Positions 8,443-16,845 of a stretch of 64,000 nt of DNA are shown here, in pieces. The stretch's first letter is position 1, and every line of letters begins with the position of its first letter. Both the position numbers and the translations under genes were made by a program. Under the pieces are notes generated by a model that was not told the origin of the DNA, made no database searches, and worked only from the letters and a program-made list of their open reading frames with translations. The DNA is from Proteobacteria bacterium 005FR1 (lineage in GTDB: Bacteria > Pseudomonadota > Gammaproteobacteria > Pseudomonadales > Cellvibrionaceae). Location of the stretch: assembly GCA_026192395.1 (NCBI GenBank), contig WACF01000001.1, positions 1,732,212 through 1,796,211 of the forward strand, read 5' to 3'.

Positions 8443-9096
8443 ATGATACGCCCCAGCCCAACGCTGATAACCTCCGCTCCCCTGCCCTATCTGGTTTCAC
8501 AACCGCTACCCGAAACAGGAGAAGAACGCTGGCCGGTGCTTTGCTTCCTGCATGGATACGATGAAGGCCAGCCCACCCCGATCGAACGGGGCCTTACCCG
8601 TCACGGTCCGCTCAAGGCGTCCAGTTCGCCAGTGGCGACAACCGAGTTCATCGTGGTTGCGCCGCAGCTGCAAACCAGCGGTGACTTTTGGCATCGCCAT
8701 GCACAGCAGGTCAGAGAGATCGTCGCCCACGTACAGGCCGAATATCGCGGCGACCCGGACCGCACCTTTCTGACCGGATTCAGCTTCGGCGGCAATGGCG
8801 TGTTCGATCTTGGGCAGGAGCAAGCGGACTTCTGGCGCGCTCTATGGCCGGTGGACCCGACCCGGGTCCCGGCCCGGGATCTGCAGCAGCCGATCTGGCT
8901 ATCCTCCGGCGCGGTTTCGCGTCGGATGGAAAACCGCTTCGTCGAGCGTCTGCATCTCGAGCATCTGCGCCCGCAGCAGGCGGACCAACTGGTCCCCGGA
9001 GACCGCATCTACTCCGATCAGATGCAGGATCACGTGGGCACTGCGTTACTCGCCTACCAGAACGACCGCATTTACCGCTGGCTTTTGTCGAGATGA
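8443..9096 (+). CDS. Alpha/beta-hydrolase (carboxylesterase/phospholipase-like)
   Basis: A 217-residue cytosolic alpha/beta-hydrolase without signal peptide. WPVLCFLHGYDE gives the oxyanion-hole strand, GFSFGG places the nucleophile Ser at 114, and the catalytic His is likely in QDHVGTA near the C-terminus. Overall resemblance is to small carboxylesterases annotated as poly(hydroxybutyrate)-depolymerase- or phospholipase-like. GGGAGAG upstream supports the ATG. Followed at 36 bp by osmC on the same strand, so co-transcription is possible. Confidence 0.75.
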   Translation: MIRPSPTLITSAPLPYLVSQPLPETGEERWPVLCFLHGYDEGQPTPIERGLTRHGPLKASSSPVATTEFIVVAPQLQTSGDFWHRHAQQVREIVAHVQAEYRGDPDRTFLTGFSFGGNGVFDLGQEQADFWRALWPVDPTRVPARDLQQPIWLSSGAVSRRMENRFVERLHLEHLRPQQADQLVPGDRIYSDQMQDHVGTALLAYQNDRIYRWLLSR

Positions 9097-9132
9097 AAAC
9101 GGAATCGCCACGAACAGAAAAGGAGGACGATT

Positions 9133-9558
9133 ATGGAAAAAGTTGGCAGTGCACATTGGGAAGGCCTGATCAAGGAAGGCGAAGGCAGCATTTCAACCGA
9201 GAGCGGCGCCTTGAAGAACCAGCCTTACGGCTTCAACACCCGGTTTGAAAACGTACCCGGCAGCAATCCGGAAGAACTGATCGGCGCCGCCCACGCGGCC
9301 TGCTTCTCGATGGCTCTGTCGCTCAAGCTGGAAGAAGCGGGAATGGAGCCGGAAAGTATTGACACCAGGGCGACGGTGAAGCTGGAAAAAGACGGTGAGG
9401 ATTTTTCCATCCCTTCGATCCACCTGGATTTGAAAGCACGCGTGCCGGGCGCAGACCAAAGCAAGTTCGAGGAAGTAGCCAACGCAGTGAAGGAAGGTTG
9501 CCCCGTTTCGAAATTGGTGAACGCCAAAATCACCCTGAGCTCTCATCTGCAAGCCTGA
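9133..9558 (+). CDS. OsmC family peroxiredoxin
   Basis: A 141-residue OsmC/Ohr-type protein that reduces organic hydroperoxides with a pair of cysteines, Cys57 (HAACFSMAL) and Cys123 (EGCPVSK), both present. The segment NPEELIGAAHAACFSMAL is typical of OsmC rather than Ohr. It should be a cytoplasmic homodimer. A strong AAAGGAGG precedes the ATG. Neighbouring genes are an esterase and a small membrane protein. Confidence 0.9.
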   Translation: MEKVGSAHWEGLIKEGEGSISTESGALKNQPYGFNTRFENVPGSNPEELIGAAHAACFSMALSLKLEEAGMEPESIDTRATVKLEKDGEDFSIPSIHLDLKARVPGADQSKFEEVANAVKEGCPVSKLVNAKITLSSHLQA

Positions 9559-9591
9559 GCCAGATTTTACGGATACACCCTTGGGAGACCA

Positions 9592-10026
9592 ATGGCTGCA
9601 CAAGAGGAAATCCGAACTGTAAGCCCTTACAAACGCCACGAATACGCACTGGCTCTGATCATTCTCGGTCTGGGAATCGCTCTTGCCATCGTCGGCAACG
9701 TGCTGGACTGGAATCAGAGCTTCAACTGGTTCGATGAAACGCTGCACTTCCTCCTGCCCTTTGCCGCTGCGCTCGCCGGCTGCATGGCACTATATGGCAA
9801 GTCCATCATGGGAGCACGCAGCCATCCGGTCCCGATGGTGTTGATGATCATGCTGCTGGGCGTTGGTCTCGGCGGAATCTGGGAAATCGGCGAGTGGTTG
9901 TATGCGCAAGCCTTTCTGCCGGCTGACATGTTGAGCAGCAAACAGGACACCATGATCGATTTGATGCTTGACGGCCTGGGAGCGCTGCTGGCCGGCATCC
10001 TGGCGGTGCGCCTGGCGGCTCGCTAG
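9592..10026 (+). CDS. DUF2238-like four-helix membrane protein
   Basis: A 144-residue protein with four predicted membrane helices (about residues 19-40, 49-68, 81-103, 124-142). It carries FDETLHF, a G-IWEIGEW motif and DTMIDLMLDGLGAL, the pattern of the DUF2238/YjdF family. The membrane protein at 20202-20882 in this window has the same three motifs and is a longer paralogue. Function unknown. Lies 33 bp after osmC on the same strand, so likely in one operon with it. Confidence 0.7.
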   Translation: MAAQEEIRTVSPYKRHEYALALIILGLGIALAIVGNVLDWNQSFNWFDETLHFLLPFAAALAGCMALYGKSIMGARSHPVPMVLMIMLLGVGLGGIWEIGEWLYAQAFLPADMLSSKQDTMIDLMLDGLGALLAGILAVRLAAR

Positions 10027-10228
10027 GCCAAAATCTACTGCCGCAGCGCTAATTGAGTCGCAATCGGCGCGCGGGAATCATGGGATCCACTCACATCTTT
10101 TTGACCTCCACCAAACCCCTGATCAAAGACTTCCTCTCTCAGTGAAAATTTGGCGCAGACAGCATGTCTTTTGCTCTTGCAAATGCCCTCGTATTCAGCA
10201 CCACTAAGGCATTTCCCTATTGATTTAC

Positions 10229-10255
10229 TCAAGTTTCCGCCACCAATGACGATAT
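10229..10255 (+). promoter_or_regulatory. Sigma-28 (FliA) promoter for the chemoreceptor gene
   Basis: TCAAGTTT (10229-10236), an 11-base spacer and GACGATAT (10248-10255) match the flagellar/chemotaxis sigma-28 consensus (TAAAGTTT or TCAAGTTT, N11, GCCGATAA) with one or two mismatches at the -10. It lies about 90 bp before the Aer-type chemoreceptor, a gene class usually under FliA. The rest of the 317-bp gap (10027-10343) shows no other feature. Confidence 0.7.
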
Positions 10256-10343
10256 CTTTGTTGCCACCCGGCAGCTCCGGCCTGCGGAAGTCCGCCCATA
10301 CCGGGGCACGGAAAAGACGATATAACCTTTGAGGAAAGTCCCT

Positions 10344-12023
10344 GTGCGCAACAACGGTCCGGTCACCAACAAGAATTTTCCGCTTTCAGCCGATGATGTC
10401 CTCATCTCGAAGACGGACACCGAAAGCTACATTACCTACGCCAACCAGCGTTTTATCGAAATCAGCGGCTTCAGCTACGAGGATCTGCTGCATTCCCCCC
10501 ACAATCTTGTTCGCCATCCCGACATGCCACCGATCGTGTTCAAGGACATGTGGGATACGCTGAAAAGCGGCAAGTCCTGGAGCGGTCTGGTCAAGAACCG
10601 ACGCAAGAACGGCGATCACTACTGGGTGCGAGCCAACGTGGTTCCGTTGCGCGATGGCAGTGTCATCACCGGATTTGCATCGATTCGCGCAAAGCCTGAA
10701 GAAGGCGAAGTGGCGATGGCGGAGAAGGTCTATCGGGATATTCGCGAAGGCGGCGGCAATTACGTCGTGCATCGGGGCATGTGGTATCCGAGCGGCATTC
10801 TCGGGCGAATCAAGCGCTGGAATCCCTACAGTATCGGAGCTCGCCTGGGCTTGCAGGGGGGACTGGTCGCTGTGCTCGTGGCTATTATTTCGGTCAGCAC
10901 ATTCAGCTCAGTGGATGGCCAGACTGCCTTGTTGATGGAGATAGCCGCCATTCTCTGCGGCAGCACCGCGATTGCTCTCAGCTGGCGACTTGGTCGCTAC
11001 CTGAAGAAGGCACTCACCGACGCCAACGATTTTACCCTGCAAGTGGCGGCCGGCAACCTCAAGGCCGACATGCCTGCCGGTGGACGTGACGAAGTAGGAC
11101 AGATGCTCCGCTCGCTCGGCTTCATGCGCAAATCGCTGGGCTTCCTGATTGGCGAAGTGAATGAACGGGTTGGCGTGGTACGGCCATCCGTGAACGAGTT
11201 GTTCGACAACAACTCCGCAATGGCGGCACGAATCGAGCAGCAGGCAAGTGCGATCCAGGAAACTGCGGCAAGCACCGAGCAATTATCCGCGACTGTCTCC
11301 CAGAACGCCCAGCATGCGAGGCAAGCCAGCGAAACCTCGGCGGGTAATATGCAGGAGGTGGACGCCGCCAACCAGGTCATGGAACCGCTCGGACAATCCA
11401 TGCAGGACATCACCGCCCAGGCCGAAAACATGGCGAGCATCGTGGGCACCATCGACTCCATTGCCTTCCAGACCAACATTCTCGCACTCAATGCCTCGGT
11501 GGAAGCGGCGCGCGCAGGCGAACACGGACGCGGATTCGCGGTGGTGGCTCAGGAGGTGCGAAAGCTGGCGAGTCAGTCCGCCGACGCGGCGCAGCAGGTG
11601 CAGCAGTTAATCGAGAAGGCGCGAGCCGGAATCGGTCAGGGCGAGAAGCACACGACAAAAGCGCAGGAGGCGATGGGGCGAATCCGTCAGACCAGTCAGC
11701 AAGTGACCCAACTGGTGGAAGAAATCAGTGGCGCCACAGCCGAGCAGGACAACGGCATTCGCCAGATTAGCGTCGCCATTACCGAAATCGACAAGGCCGT
11801 TCAGGAAAGCTCGGCGGCAATGCAGAGTTATAATGCTTCCACCGAGTCGCTGCGCCACGAAGTATTCTCACTCTCTCACAGCGCACAAGCGTTTTTGTCG
11901 GAGCAGGAAATCACCCAGGCCGCCGGCAAACTCTCACACCACCAAGCGGATGCCGCGCAGCTGAAGACGGCAAAAAAGAATGTAGACCAAATCCTTCGCA
12001 AATATACCAGAACCTCTGCCTGA
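10344..12023 (+). CDS. aer: Aer-type PAS methyl-accepting chemotaxis protein
   Basis: A 559-residue chemoreceptor. An N-terminal PAS domain (about 10-120) with [22 protein letters not shown] and [16 protein letters not shown] resembles Aer, whose PAS binds FAD and reads redox state. Two adjacent hydrophobic segments (about 160-215) form the membrane hairpin; then a HAMP-like linker and a cytoplasmic coiled coil whose tip carries [21 protein letters not shown]. The GTG at 10344 is chosen because TGAGGAAAG precedes it and the protein then starts MRNNGPVT as in known Aer proteins. It should signal to CheA through CheW for energy taxis. Confidence 0.88.
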   Translation: MRNNGPVTNKNFPLSADDVLISKTDTESYITYANQRFIEISGFSYEDLLHSPHNLVRHPDMPPIVFKDMWDTLKSGKSWSGLVKNRRKNGDHYWVRANVVPLRDGSVITGFASIRAKPEEGEVAMAEKVYRDIREGGGNYVVHRGMWYPSGILGRIKRWNPYSIGARLGLQGGLVAVLVAIISVSTFSSVDGQTALLMEIAAILCGSTAIALSWRLGRYLKKALTDANDFTLQVAAGNLKADMPAGGRDEVGQMLRSLGFMRKSLGFLIGEVNERVGVVRPSVNELFDNNSAMAARIEQQASAIQETAASTEQLSATVSQNAQHARQASETSAGNMQEVDAANQVMEPLGQSMQDITAQAENMASIVGTIDSIAFQTNILALNASVEAARAGEHGRGFAVVAQEVRKLASQSADAAQQVQQLIEKARAGIGQGEKHTTKAQEAMGRIRQTSQQVTQLVEEISGATAEQDNGIRQISVAITEIDKAVQESSAAMQSYNASTESLRHEVFSLSHSAQAFLSEQEITQAAGKLSHHQADAAQLKTAKKNVDQILRKYTRTSA

Positions 12024-12035
12024 GTCCGCCCCAAC

Positions 12036-12067
12036 AAAAACCCCGGCGCAAGGCCGGGGTTTTTGTT
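12036..12067. terminator. Bidirectional terminator
   Basis: AAAAACCCCGGC, loop, GCCGGGGTTTTTG forms a strong stem with A-run before and T-run after. It sits between the convergent ends of the chemoreceptor and the redoxin/cytochrome gene and can serve both. Confidence 0.9.
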
Positions 12068-12096
12068 TAGGAGTCTTTTGCCTTTCTCGTCAGACC

Positions 12097-13854
12097 TCAC
12101 AGCGCGAAGTCATTATCGGCCGCGAAGCCCTTGCCGCCTTTCGACTTCTCCGGATCCACGAAGCGGTAGCGCAAGGCACCGAACAGCATTTCTTCCCAGC
12201 TCTGCTCACCCCAGGTTACCTGGATGCTCGGGTCCGGGTTGGCGGGATTCTGTGAGGAGTTGTCCCAGGCCATTCGCTGGATCACCTTGGTCCCGGCGGG
12301 CAGCGTTTTCGGCTCCTTCAGGAAGTAGGTGGTTTGCCAGTTGAAGTCGTAGGCGGGAACCGACAGCAACAGCTCTCGTCGGCCGTCCGGATACTCGGCG
12401 ACAAAATCAGCCGCCTTTCCGCGGAAGTGCGCATGAGGCAGGATGCTGTAAAGGATGATGTCGTCCTTGAAGGTAAAGGCCGCCTTTTCCCAGTGCTCCT
12501 TGGTATTCGGCGGAATCTTCAGGAATGGGTTGGCGATGTACTGGGTTTCCAGATTGTACTTGGGCTTTTCCTGATGCAGGTAAAGACCCAGCTTGGAGGC
12601 GTCGGTGCGCGCCTTACCGTAGGTGGTGTAATGCAACTGGAACTGGAAAGTGGCGCCCGCCGGGATGTAGACGCCGGTACCTTCCGGGAATTCAAAGCCA
12701 GCATCGCCGGGTACATAACCGGGCAGGCTGGCGCCGCGGCCACGGCCGCCCTTTTCACTCACCGAGATGATCGCGTGGTGGAGCACTTCGTGAGCGCCGG
12801 GCAGGATCTGCACCGCGCGCACCCAGACGCCTTTGTCCAGCGGACTGGTTACGTTCACGTACTTGTAATCCACCACGCCGGTAGCGGGCACATCGGTGGG
12901 CGGAATGTCGACGATCACGTCCGGCTCGCCCAGTGACCAGGTGGGGAATTCCTTGCTCATTTGCGCCAATGGATCCGGGCCTTCGCCGCGGGGCGCGCCG
13001 GCTTCGATCCAATGCACCAGCGTTTGCTTCTGCTCGATGCTCAGGGAGCGGTCGTTGGCGAACTCACCGACATGCGGGTCAGCGTGCCAGGGCGGCATGC
13101 GTTTGGTTCGCACCACTTCCCGAATCATCGGCGCGAAGCCTTTGATCATGTTGTAGCTGTTCATGGCAAAGGGGCCGATGCCGCCCTCGCGGTGACAGTC
13201 GACACATTTGTCCTTGAGGATCGGGGCGATCTCGTCGGCGTAGGAAATCTTCGCGTGAGCGTCCCGTTGCTCCAGCCCTGGGACAGCGACCAGACAGCCT
13301 TTGGCTTCCACCGATTTCACAGCCACTTCCTTACCGGCCAGCATGGCGTCCAGCGCATCGGCGACATGATTTTCGGTCGCCTGCTGGCGCTGGGTTTCGT
13401 AACCCAGGCGATCATCCAGAGCCCCGCGATAAACCACTTTCCAGGTCTTCGGGTCGATCACGAAGGAGTCGGCGGTGCGCTCGACACCCAGAGACTCGAT
13501 GATCAGCTGCGATTCATCCACGAGGATAGGCGCCTCGATGCCAAACTCTTCGGCCTCCTTGGCGATGGATTGCCGAGTGTCCTGCAGATTGCCATTCAGC
13601 ATCAGAAAGGCCACGTTCTTCGGGCCGTATTTTTCCTGCAGATCATGGAAGGTGTGAATGGCGTTCCGTGCGATCGGGCAACCGTTGCCCTGGATCATCA
13701 GCACCACCGCATCCATGTCGGACAGGTAGTACAGCTCGTGAGACTTGCCGGTGTGGTCCAGCAGCTTGAAATTGTCCACCTTGTCACCCGGCTGAACGGC
13801 GTGGGCGCATACCGACAGCGCAACGGACGAAAGGAAGAGTAAGAAGCCTCGCAT
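12097..13854 (-). CDS. Redoxin / cytochrome c / PHM-like copper monooxygenase fusion
   Basis: A 585-residue exported protein (signal peptide ending VCAHA). Residues about 22-180 are a thioredoxin-fold redoxin (AhpC/TSA-like) with a single Cys in GNGCPIAR (Cys59). Residues about 205-290 are a c-type cytochrome with one haem site CVDCH (217-221). The C-terminal half resembles copper type II ascorbate-dependent monooxygenases (PHM/DBH): HH at 359-360, His408 in QLHYTTYG, HAH at 474-476 and Met556 in SWEEMLFG match the CuA and CuB ligand pattern. A periplasmic copper oxygenase fed by a haem domain is a reasonable inference; substrate unknown. GGAGGATC precedes the ATG. Confidence 0.75.
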   Translation of the reverse strand: MRGFLLFLSSVALSVCAHAVQPGDKVDNFKLLDHTGKSHELYYLSDMDAVVLMIQGNGCPIARNAIHTFHDLQEKYGPKNVAFLMLNGNLQDTRQSIAKEAEEFGIEAPILVDESQLIIESLGVERTADSFVIDPKTWKVVYRGALDDRLGYETQRQQATENHVADALDAMLAGKEVAVKSVEAKGCLVAVPGLEQRDAHAKISYADEIAPILKDKCVDCHREGGIGPFAMNSYNMIKGFAPMIREVVRTKRMPPWHADPHVGEFANDRSLSIEQKQTLVHWIEAGAPRGEGPDPLAQMSKEFPTWSLGEPDVIVDIPPTDVPATGVVDYKYVNVTSPLDKGVWVRAVQILPGAHEVLHHAIISVSEKGGRGRGASLPGYVPGDAGFEFPEGTGVYIPAGATFQFQLHYTTYGKARTDASKLGLYLHQEKPKYNLETQYIANPFLKIPPNTKEHWEKAAFTFKDDIILYSILPHAHFRGKAADFVAEYPDGRRELLLSVPAYDFNWQTTYFLKEPKTLPAGTKVIQRMAWDNSSQNPANPDPSIQVTWGEQSWEEMLFGALRYRFVDPEKSKGGKGFAADNDFAL

Positions 13855-13989
13855 GGGAGATCCTCCATTAGCGTTCCCTGAGGGGGGGGATATAGAACGC
13901 TGATCTTCCTAAGAATGCCCGACCAGTTCAAGGCGAGCGGTGTAAAGAAATATTCACGTTATGAAGATCTGGCTTGCGCTTGATCTGGC

Positions 13990-14024
13990 GCAAGAAAGAA
14001 TCGGGCGAACACGAGGTTCGCCCG
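13990..14024 (-). terminator. Rho-independent terminator of the acyl-CoA operon
   Basis: CGGGCGAAC, loop, GTTCGCCCG (14002-14024) followed on the minus strand by ATTCTTTCTT. It lies 41 bases after the enoyl-CoA hydratase stop. Confidence 0.75.
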
Positions 14025-14064
14025 GGGTGGATTGATCAGCGGTGCCGATCCGGGACGTGAATTC

Positions 14065-14847
14065 TCAGCGGCCCACGAATTTGCCCGGACGCCGTTCCTC
14101 TACCGAGCGAATACCTTCCTGGAAATCCTCGGTCTTGCGCTGCCAGTCCTGCTCACGCCCTTCGTGATCGGTCTGCTGTTGAAGGCGTTCCACCAGGCCC
14201 TGGCGCAGGGTGGCACGGACCGACTGCACCGCCAGCGGTGCGTTCTCCGCGATCTCCCGAGCGAGCTTCAGAGCTTCATCCCGCACCTTGTCCTGGGTGG
14301 TGAAGATGTCCGCCAAGCCCCACTCCAGCGCGTCTTCGCCTTTTATCCGGCAACCGGTGTAGAACATCCGGGCTGCCTTCTGCTGACCGGTCAGCGCTGG
14401 CAACGTGTAGGTCAGCCCAAAGCCGGGATGGAAGCCGAGTTTGACGAAGTTGGCGGCGAAGCGCGCTTCGGCACAGGTCACGCGGAAGTCAGGCACCATG
14501 GCGACCCCAAGACCGCCGCCGATGGCCGGGCCGTGAATGGCGCCGACGATCGGCTTCTTGCAGCCGAACAGCTTGACCGCCTCCACATAGAGCGGATTGC
14601 GACCGTCATCCTGCTGCTGTTCGAGCACCGAAGGCCCGGAATGAAAGTTGGCACCCGCGCAGAAAGACTTGCCCTGAGCGCAGAGCACGGAAGCGCGGCA
14701 CTCGGCATTCTCGTCCAGCGCCTGAAAGGCTTCCACGAGACTGCGGATCAGCGCCACATCGAAGAAGTTGTGGGGCGGTCGCTGGATTTCCACGATCGCC
14801 ACATGGCCGTCCATTGTTACGTTTACGTCACCGTATTGTTGATTCAT
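14065..14847 (-). CDS. Enoyl-CoA hydratase/isomerase family protein
   Basis: A 260-residue crotonase-fold enzyme. The oxyanion-hole segment CAGANFHSG and the signature GPAIGGGLGVAMVPDFRV are present. In crotonases the second glutamate lies close to the glycine-rich loop; here the position is occupied by LGFHPGFG rather than a clear E-G-G, so hydratase activity is uncertain and isomerase or hydrolase activity is possible. It starts 28 bp after the acyl-CoA dehydrogenase on the same strand, suggesting a two-gene acyl-CoA degradation operon. AGAGGAAAA supports the ATG. Confidence 0.85.
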   Translation of the reverse strand: MNQQYGDVNVTMDGHVAIVEIQRPPHNFFDVALIRSLVEAFQALDENAECRASVLCAQGKSFCAGANFHSGPSVLEQQQDDGRNPLYVEAVKLFGCKKPIVGAIHGPAIGGGLGVAMVPDFRVTCAEARFAANFVKLGFHPGFGLTYTLPALTGQQKAARMFYTGCRIKGEDALEWGLADIFTTQDKVRDEALKLAREIAENAPLAVQSVRATLRQGLVERLQQQTDHEGREQDWQRKTEDFQEGIRSVEERRPGKFVGR

Positions 14848-14875
14848 CGTTTTCCTCTATCTTCAGTAAAATTCT

Positions 14876-16033
14876 TTACAGCCCGAGTCTTCTGCGGGCG
14901 ATGACCCACCGATGTACCTCGGAAGGGCCGTCATAAATTCGCATGGCCCGGATGCGGTTAGCCAGCAACTGCAAAGGCATCTCCTTGGTCATGCCCATGG
15001 CGCCGAAGCATTGCATCGCGTTATCCACGACTTCCTGAGCCATCTCGGTGCCGAAGACTTTCACCATGGAGATTTCGGTGCGCACGTCCTGCCCCTGGTC
15101 CAGCTTCCAGGCGGCGTGCTGACACATCAGCCGGCAGGCGTGGATCTTGGTCTCGGCATCGGCAATCCACCATTGCACCGTTTGCCGGTCCGCCAGCGGC
15201 GCGCCGAAAGTGACCCGCTGCCTGGCATGTTCGCACATCATCTCCACCGCGCGCCGGGCCATGCCGATGCACCAGGATGCCATCTGCAGTCGCCGCACGG
15301 AAAGACGCAACTGCATCGGCGCGAAGCCCCTGCCCCGCTCGCCGAGCAGCTGGGATTCGGGCAAGCGGCAATTGTCGATGACGATCTCATAGGTGCGATG
15401 GCCGCCGATCATGGGGATTTCCCGCTCGACGATGAAGCCCGATGTATCCCGGTCCACCAGGAAGGCGGAGATACCGTTGCGCCCTTTCTCCGGATCAGTC
15501 ACCGCCATCAGGATGGTGAAATCCGCTTCCGCCATCTTGCTGACCCATATCTTGCGACCGTTGATCACCCATTCATTGCCGTCCTTCACGGCTCGGGTAC
15601 TCATATTGGCGGGATCGGAGCCCGCACCGGGCTCGGAAATGCCAATCGCGGAGATCGTCTCGCCGCGCGCATAGGGCTCGAGATATTTCTTGCGCTGCTG
15701 TTCATTCACAGTCGCGCGCAGCATGTGCAGATTGGGCGAGTCCGGCGGGAAGTGAAAGGGTACCGCGGTGCGACCCACTTCTTCATTGACAGCGACCAGC
15801 GCCATGGCCGGCAAATCGGCTCCGCCAAACTCTTCCGGCGAATCGAGCCCCCACAGCCCGGCCTGCCGACAGATCTCGTCCAGTTTTTGCATTTCCTCAG
15901 GCGTGGGCTCAGGGTTTCCGCCAATCGCTTCGCGCTTGAGAACCTGAGGTTCCAGCGGAATCAGGTGCTGGTTGACGAACTTCGCCACCAGATCCTGCAA
16001 CATACGATGCTCTTCAGTCAGTTCAAAATGCAT
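14876..16033 (-). CDS. Acyl-CoA dehydrogenase
   Basis: A 385-residue flavoprotein that oxidises acyl-CoA thioesters to enoyl-CoA. Typical ACAD signatures are the helical N-domain, ISEPGAGSDPANMSTRA and WVINGRKIWVSKMAEAD in the beta domain, and RQRVTFGAPLADRQ plus CFGAMGMTKEMPLQ in the C-domain; the end IYDGPSEVHRWVIARR is standard. Start at 16033 (MHFELTEEH) is preferred to an ATG eight codons upstream because GGAAG precedes it. Chain-length preference cannot be inferred. Upstream partner of the enoyl-CoA hydratase gene. Confidence 0.9.
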   Translation of the reverse strand: MHFELTEEHRMLQDLVAKFVNQHLIPLEPQVLKREAIGGNPEPTPEEMQKLDEICRQAGLWGLDSPEEFGGADLPAMALVAVNEEVGRTAVPFHFPPDSPNLHMLRATVNEQQRKKYLEPYARGETISAIGISEPGAGSDPANMSTRAVKDGNEWVINGRKIWVSKMAEADFTILMAVTDPEKGRNGISAFLVDRDTSGFIVEREIPMIGGHRTYEIVIDNCRLPESQLLGERGRGFAPMQLRLSVRRLQMASWCIGMARRAVEMMCEHARQRVTFGAPLADRQTVQWWIADAETKIHACRLMCQHAAWKLDQGQDVRTEISMVKVFGTEMAQEVVDNAMQCFGAMGMTKEMPLQLLANRIRAMRIYDGPSEVHRWVIARRRLGL

Positions 16034-16124
16034 AAATCGTCTTCCGGCATGAATCATTGCCGCTCAAAGCCTACAGGGACTTTGGAGTCGTCGCTACAAT
16101 CTCGGATAAAGAAAGGAGAAGACC

Positions 16125-16316
16125 ATGCAAGGGTTAGCGGAACAACGAATCGACTGTCCTTATTGCGGCGAGGCGATCGAGGTGCTGATCGATTGCTCCG
16201 AAGAACAGCAGGAGTATATCGAGGACTGCCAAGTCTGCTGCCGCCCTATCCGCTTCCAGGTGAGCGTTGCGCCGGGCGGGAGCCCTGAGGTGGAGGTCTT
16301 CCACGAGAACGAATGA
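16125..16316 (+). CDS. CPXCG-motif cysteine-rich small protein
   Basis: A 63-residue protein of the Cys_rich_CPXCG family: CPYCGEAIEVLIDCSEEQQEYIEDCQVCCRPI. The CPYC and CQVC pairs suggest one zinc-ribbon site. The family is common in Gammaproteobacteria and has no known function. AAAGGAGAAGACC just upstream supports the start. Divergent from the acyl-CoA dehydrogenase. Confidence 0.85.
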   Translation: MQGLAEQRIDCPYCGEAIEVLIDCSEEQQEYIEDCQVCCRPIRFQVSVAPGGSPEVEVFHENE

Positions 16317-16381
16317 ACCACGGTTGAAGCCACAAATCCACCGGCACCCGCACCCAAATCGTTTTCCGGTATTTCTTTTGA

Positions 16382-16424
16382 CTTGACCGTCAAGCGTGTT
16401 TGCGCGGGGTACGCCCCGCGCTTT
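16382..16424 (+). terminator. Palindrome and probable terminator hairpin
   Basis: GCGCGGGG-TACG-CCCCGCGC (16402-16421) is a perfect 8-bp stem with tetraloop followed by only TTT, a possible terminator for the CPXCG gene. Just before it lies the 13-base palindrome CTTGACCGTCAAG (16382-16394), which may instead be a regulator site. Confidence 0.4.
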
Positions 16425-16545
16425 GAAAGCACTCCAATCTGGTCCTTAACAATCTTTTCAGTAGATTTGAGATCCGGAGCCACTCATCTGCGCGCGGCGG
16501 AGGCATAATGCCGTCCGCAGATTCAAGAAAAAGAAGGGCTATTAA

Positions 16546-16845
16546 ATGAAAAGACTATTTGCGCTGACCATCTGTTCATTGCTGCTTGCGAGCCCGGTGC
16601 TGGCGAAGGGCGATGATGGCCGGGGGCTGCCGCCGGGATTGGCCAAGAAACAGCAGAGCGGCCAGGCTCTGCCTCCGGGCTGGCAAAAGAAACTAAGCAA
16701 GGGCGATGTTCTCGAGGAATCCATCTACATGCAGGGTCGGGTCGTCGTGCCCCTCGGTCGCGACGGCAGCATCTCCATCGAAGTGGATGGCACCCTGCTG
16801 CGACTGCACGAGAAAACCCGAGAGATTCTCGACATTCTCAGTTGA
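16546..16845 (+). CDS. Small secreted protein with LPPG motifs
   Basis: A 99-residue exported protein: signal peptide ending SPVLA, then two copies of an LPPG unit (GLPPGLAKK and ALPPGWQKK) and a C-terminal strand-rich part ending REILDILS. The LPPGLAK style is shared with RcnB-like periplasmic proteins, but the rest is too short to call that family. Function unknown. AAGG near the ATG is compatible. Its last eight bases overlap the convergent PepSY gene. Confidence 0.6.
   Translation: MKRLFALTICSLLLASPVLAKGDDGRGLPPGLAKKQQSGQALPPGWQKKLSKGDVLEESIYMQGRVVVPLGRDGSISIEVDGTLLRLHEKTREILDILS

Noticed and set aside
14912..16288. Long open frame (about 458 codons) on the plus strand opposite the acyl-CoA dehydrogenase gene
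   Set aside because: It mirrors the codon periodicity of the dehydrogenase, has no family signature and no matching ribosome site; a GC-rich antisense shadow.
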